A DNA stretch of 13,573 nt from an uncultured Erysipelotrichaceae bacterium (lineage in GTDB: Bacteria > Bacillota_I > Bacilli_A > Erysipelotrichales > Erysipelotrichaceae). The stretch spans positions 1-13,573 of the forward strand of contig CALFEZ010000342.1 of NCBI GenBank assembly GCA_937957895.1. The letters run 5' to 3'. Of the stretch, positions 12,486 to 13,573 are shown piece by piece (position 1 is the stretch's first letter; the number at the start of each line of letters is the position of its first letter). The notes under the pieces were generated by a model. The model saw only the letters and a program-made list of their open reading frames with translations, was not told the origin of the DNA and did no database searches. A program made the position numbers and the translations under genes.

Positions 12486-13229
12486 ATGGAAGTAAAACAA
12501 GACCTTCGATTAGCGGTGCTGATCGATGCTGACAATGTTCCATACCAAAATATCAAAGGCATCATCGAAGAATTGACTCGTTATGGGACACCGGTGATCA
12601 AAAGGATCTATGGTGATTGGACAAAACCAAATCTTAGTGGATGGAAGCCTTTGCTTTTGGAAAATGCGATTACACCGATCCAGCAATATGGATATACGAC
12701 CGGAAAAAACGCAACTGACAGTGCCATGATCATCGATGCCATGGATATTTTGTATTCTCCTCAAAGCATCGATGGATTTTGCATCGTATCCAGTGACAGT
12801 GATTTCACGCGTTTGGCGATCCGCTTGCGTGAAGCAGGTAAAAAGGTCATCGGCATAGGTGAGAAGAAAACACCTTCCCCCTTTATCGCTGCCTGTGACA
12901 AGTTTATCTACATTGAGATCATCGATGTTGAAACCGTGGAAAAAGAACAGGCAAAAAACCAAAAAATGTCAGAGAAAACAAAAGCACAAGTTAGAAAAAT
13001 CCTTTCCAACGCCATCGATGATGTTGCTGATGAGGAAGGATGGGCTTTTTTGGGAGAAGTCGGAAGTCTGTTGATGAAGAAATATCCTGACTTTGATTCA
13101 CGTAACTATGGGTATAAGAAGCTGACACCCTTGATTCGAAGCTTGAAGTCGTTCGATATCGATGAAAGACCGATACCTAAGAGCAATATCAAGCATGTTT
13201 TCATCCGCAACAAAAACGGAACACAATAA
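12486..13229 (+). CDS. NYN-domain (PIN-like) nuclease with C-terminal OST-HTH/LOTUS domain
   Basis: 247 residues. The N-terminal NYN domain (about 8-145) has the acidic metal-site residues of this PIN-like RNase fold: L-I-D-A-D-N (12-17), T-D78 with D84 in N-A-T-D-S-A-M-I-I-D, and S-S-D-S-D-F (102-107). A charged linker (about 148-168) leads to an OST-HTH/LOTUS domain (about 165-241), a winged-helix RNA-binding module; V-G-S-L-L-M-K-K-Y-P-D-F-D and Y-G-Y-K-K-L-T-P-L-I are typical of it. The arrangement is known across bacteria (LabA/DUF88-like) and resembles eukaryotic MARF1/limkain. It probably binds and cuts RNA, perhaps structured RNA; the target is unknown. SD GAGGT 7 nt before the ATG. 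It ends 2 nt before the convergent pcp stop. Confidence 0.9.
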   Translation: MEVKQDLRLAVLIDADNVPYQNIKGIIEELTRYGTPVIKRIYGDWTKPNLSGWKPLLLENAITPIQQYGYTTGKNATDSAMIIDAMDILYSPQSIDGFCIVSSDSDFTRLAIRLREAGKKVIGIGEKKTPSPFIAACDKFIYIEIIDVETVEKEQAKNQKMSEKTKAQVRKILSNAIDDVADEEGWAFLGEVGSLLMKKYPDFDSRNYGYKKLTPLIRSLKSFDIDERPIPKSNIKHVFIRNKNGTQ

Positions 13230-13231
13230 CT

Positions 13232-13573
13232 TTAATAAGTTGTCTCAGATGCAATCGCATCCATCATGATCAATACAGCCTCCACCATCTTTTTGATGTT
13301 TGATGGTGGTTTTTTTGTGCTTGGAATATGGACGAATCCAAACAAAGAAGAGGACAAGACAAGATGGATATGATGGGCACATCCATAAAACACATGATTG
13401 CAGACATACGTACCGGCACTGTTGGAAACAGTAGCCGGTATTGCTTTTTGATTTAAGGCATCGATAACGGCACGTATGGGAATGGTCGAAAAGTAAGCTG
13501 CCGGTCCACCTTTAATGATCGGGGTGTCGATGGGTTGATTTCCTTCGTTGTCTTTGATGCGAAAGTCATCCAT
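13232..13573 (-). CDS. pcp: Pyrrolidone-carboxylate peptidase (pyroglutamyl peptidase I), C-terminal part
   Basis: The last 113 residues; the 5' part lies beyond the window, and the ATG at the edge is the internal Met of the conserved M-D-D-F-R motif. The enzyme (peptidase C15, cytosolic) removes N-terminal pyroglutamate from peptides. Seen: D-N-E-G-N-Q-P-I-D, K-G-G-P-A-A-Y-F-S-T, the catalytic Cys in A-G-T-Y-V-C-N-H (Cys at residue 58 of the fragment), and the catalytic His in F-V-H-I-P near residue 82. The catalytic Glu is outside the window. Its last ~85 nt are antisense to the 3' end of the NYN transcript. Confidence 0.95.
   Translation of the reverse strand: MDDFRIKDNEGNQPIDTPIIKGGPAAYFSTIPIRAVIDALNQKAIPATVSNSAGTYVCNHVFYGCAHHIHLVLSSSLFGFVHIPSTKKPPSNIKKMVEAVLIMMDAIASETTY
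13282..13316 (+). terminator. Terminator of the NYN gene, embedded in the pcp coding region
   Basis: CCACCATC (13282-13289), 12-nt loop, GATGGTGG (13302-13309), then T7 (13310-13316). It is the only strong hairpin with a U-tract after the NYN stop (13229). On the other strand the same bases encode the C-terminal helix region of Pcp (about K-P-P-S-N to M-V-E-A). Confidence 0.75.

Noticed and set aside
13229..13242. Short inverted repeat AACTT-TAAT-AAGTT between NYN and pcp as terminator
   Set aside because: Only 5 AT-rich bp with no U-tract; the hairpin at 13282-13316 is far better.
1..13573. CRISPR array, insertion sequence, prophage or integrase
   Set aside because: No spaced direct repeats, transposase, terminal inverted repeats or phage genes are visible.

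Overview
The window comes from a Bacillota-type (Firmicutes) bacterium of moderate-to-low GC. The grounds are a glmS ribozyme ahead of glmS, strong AGGAGG/GAGGTGA Shine-Dalgarno (SD) sites, TTGACA/TATAAT-like promoters and short rho-independent hairpins. TGA is used as a stop and Trp is TGG, so the code is standard and this is not a Mycoplasma-type genome. The genus cannot be fixed from the window; an Erysipelotrichia- or Acholeplasma/Izemoplasma-like relative would fit, but that is a guess.

Left part (1-2800): the tail of an MFS transporter converges on glmS, with a bidirectional terminator between them. glmS (minus strand) has a clear glucosamine-6-phosphate-sensing self-cleaving leader. 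Divergent from it is a three-gene tRNA operon, Pro(GGG)-Arg(CCT)-Leu(GAG). A perfect 17-nt palindrome lies between the two promoters. Middle-left (2800-5650): on the minus strand a CPBP-family membrane protein and a cytoplasmic beta-lactamase-fold serine hydrolase overlap by 14 nt. Divergent from them is an unusual ADP-ribosylglycohydrolase-fold protein. Middle (5660-8361): one large cytosolic PAS-PAS-PAS-PAS-GGDEF-HD-GYP protein for cyclic-di-GMP signalling, tail-to-tail with a streptothricin-acetyltransferase-like GNAT. The two stop codons share one TTAA in the loop of a hairpin.

Right part (8895-13573): a membrane-anchored internalin-like leucine-rich-repeat protein (minus, apparently leaderless), then on the plus strand a YhhQ-type queuosine-precursor transporter, a tandem CDGSH iron-sulfur protein, an M20D amidohydrolase and a NYN nuclease-OST-HTH/LOTUS protein. 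The last converges on a partial pyrrolidone-carboxylate peptidase (pcp), and the NYN terminator lies inside pcp.

The genes are mostly single-gene or two-gene units with housekeeping, salvage and signalling roles. I see no phage, IS element, CRISPR array or obvious defence island. The most interesting structure is in the control regions: several promoters sit so close to the start codon that the predicted 5' leader is only about 10-14 nt (0 for the LRR gene), and terminators are repeatedly built over stop codons or inside the opposing gene.
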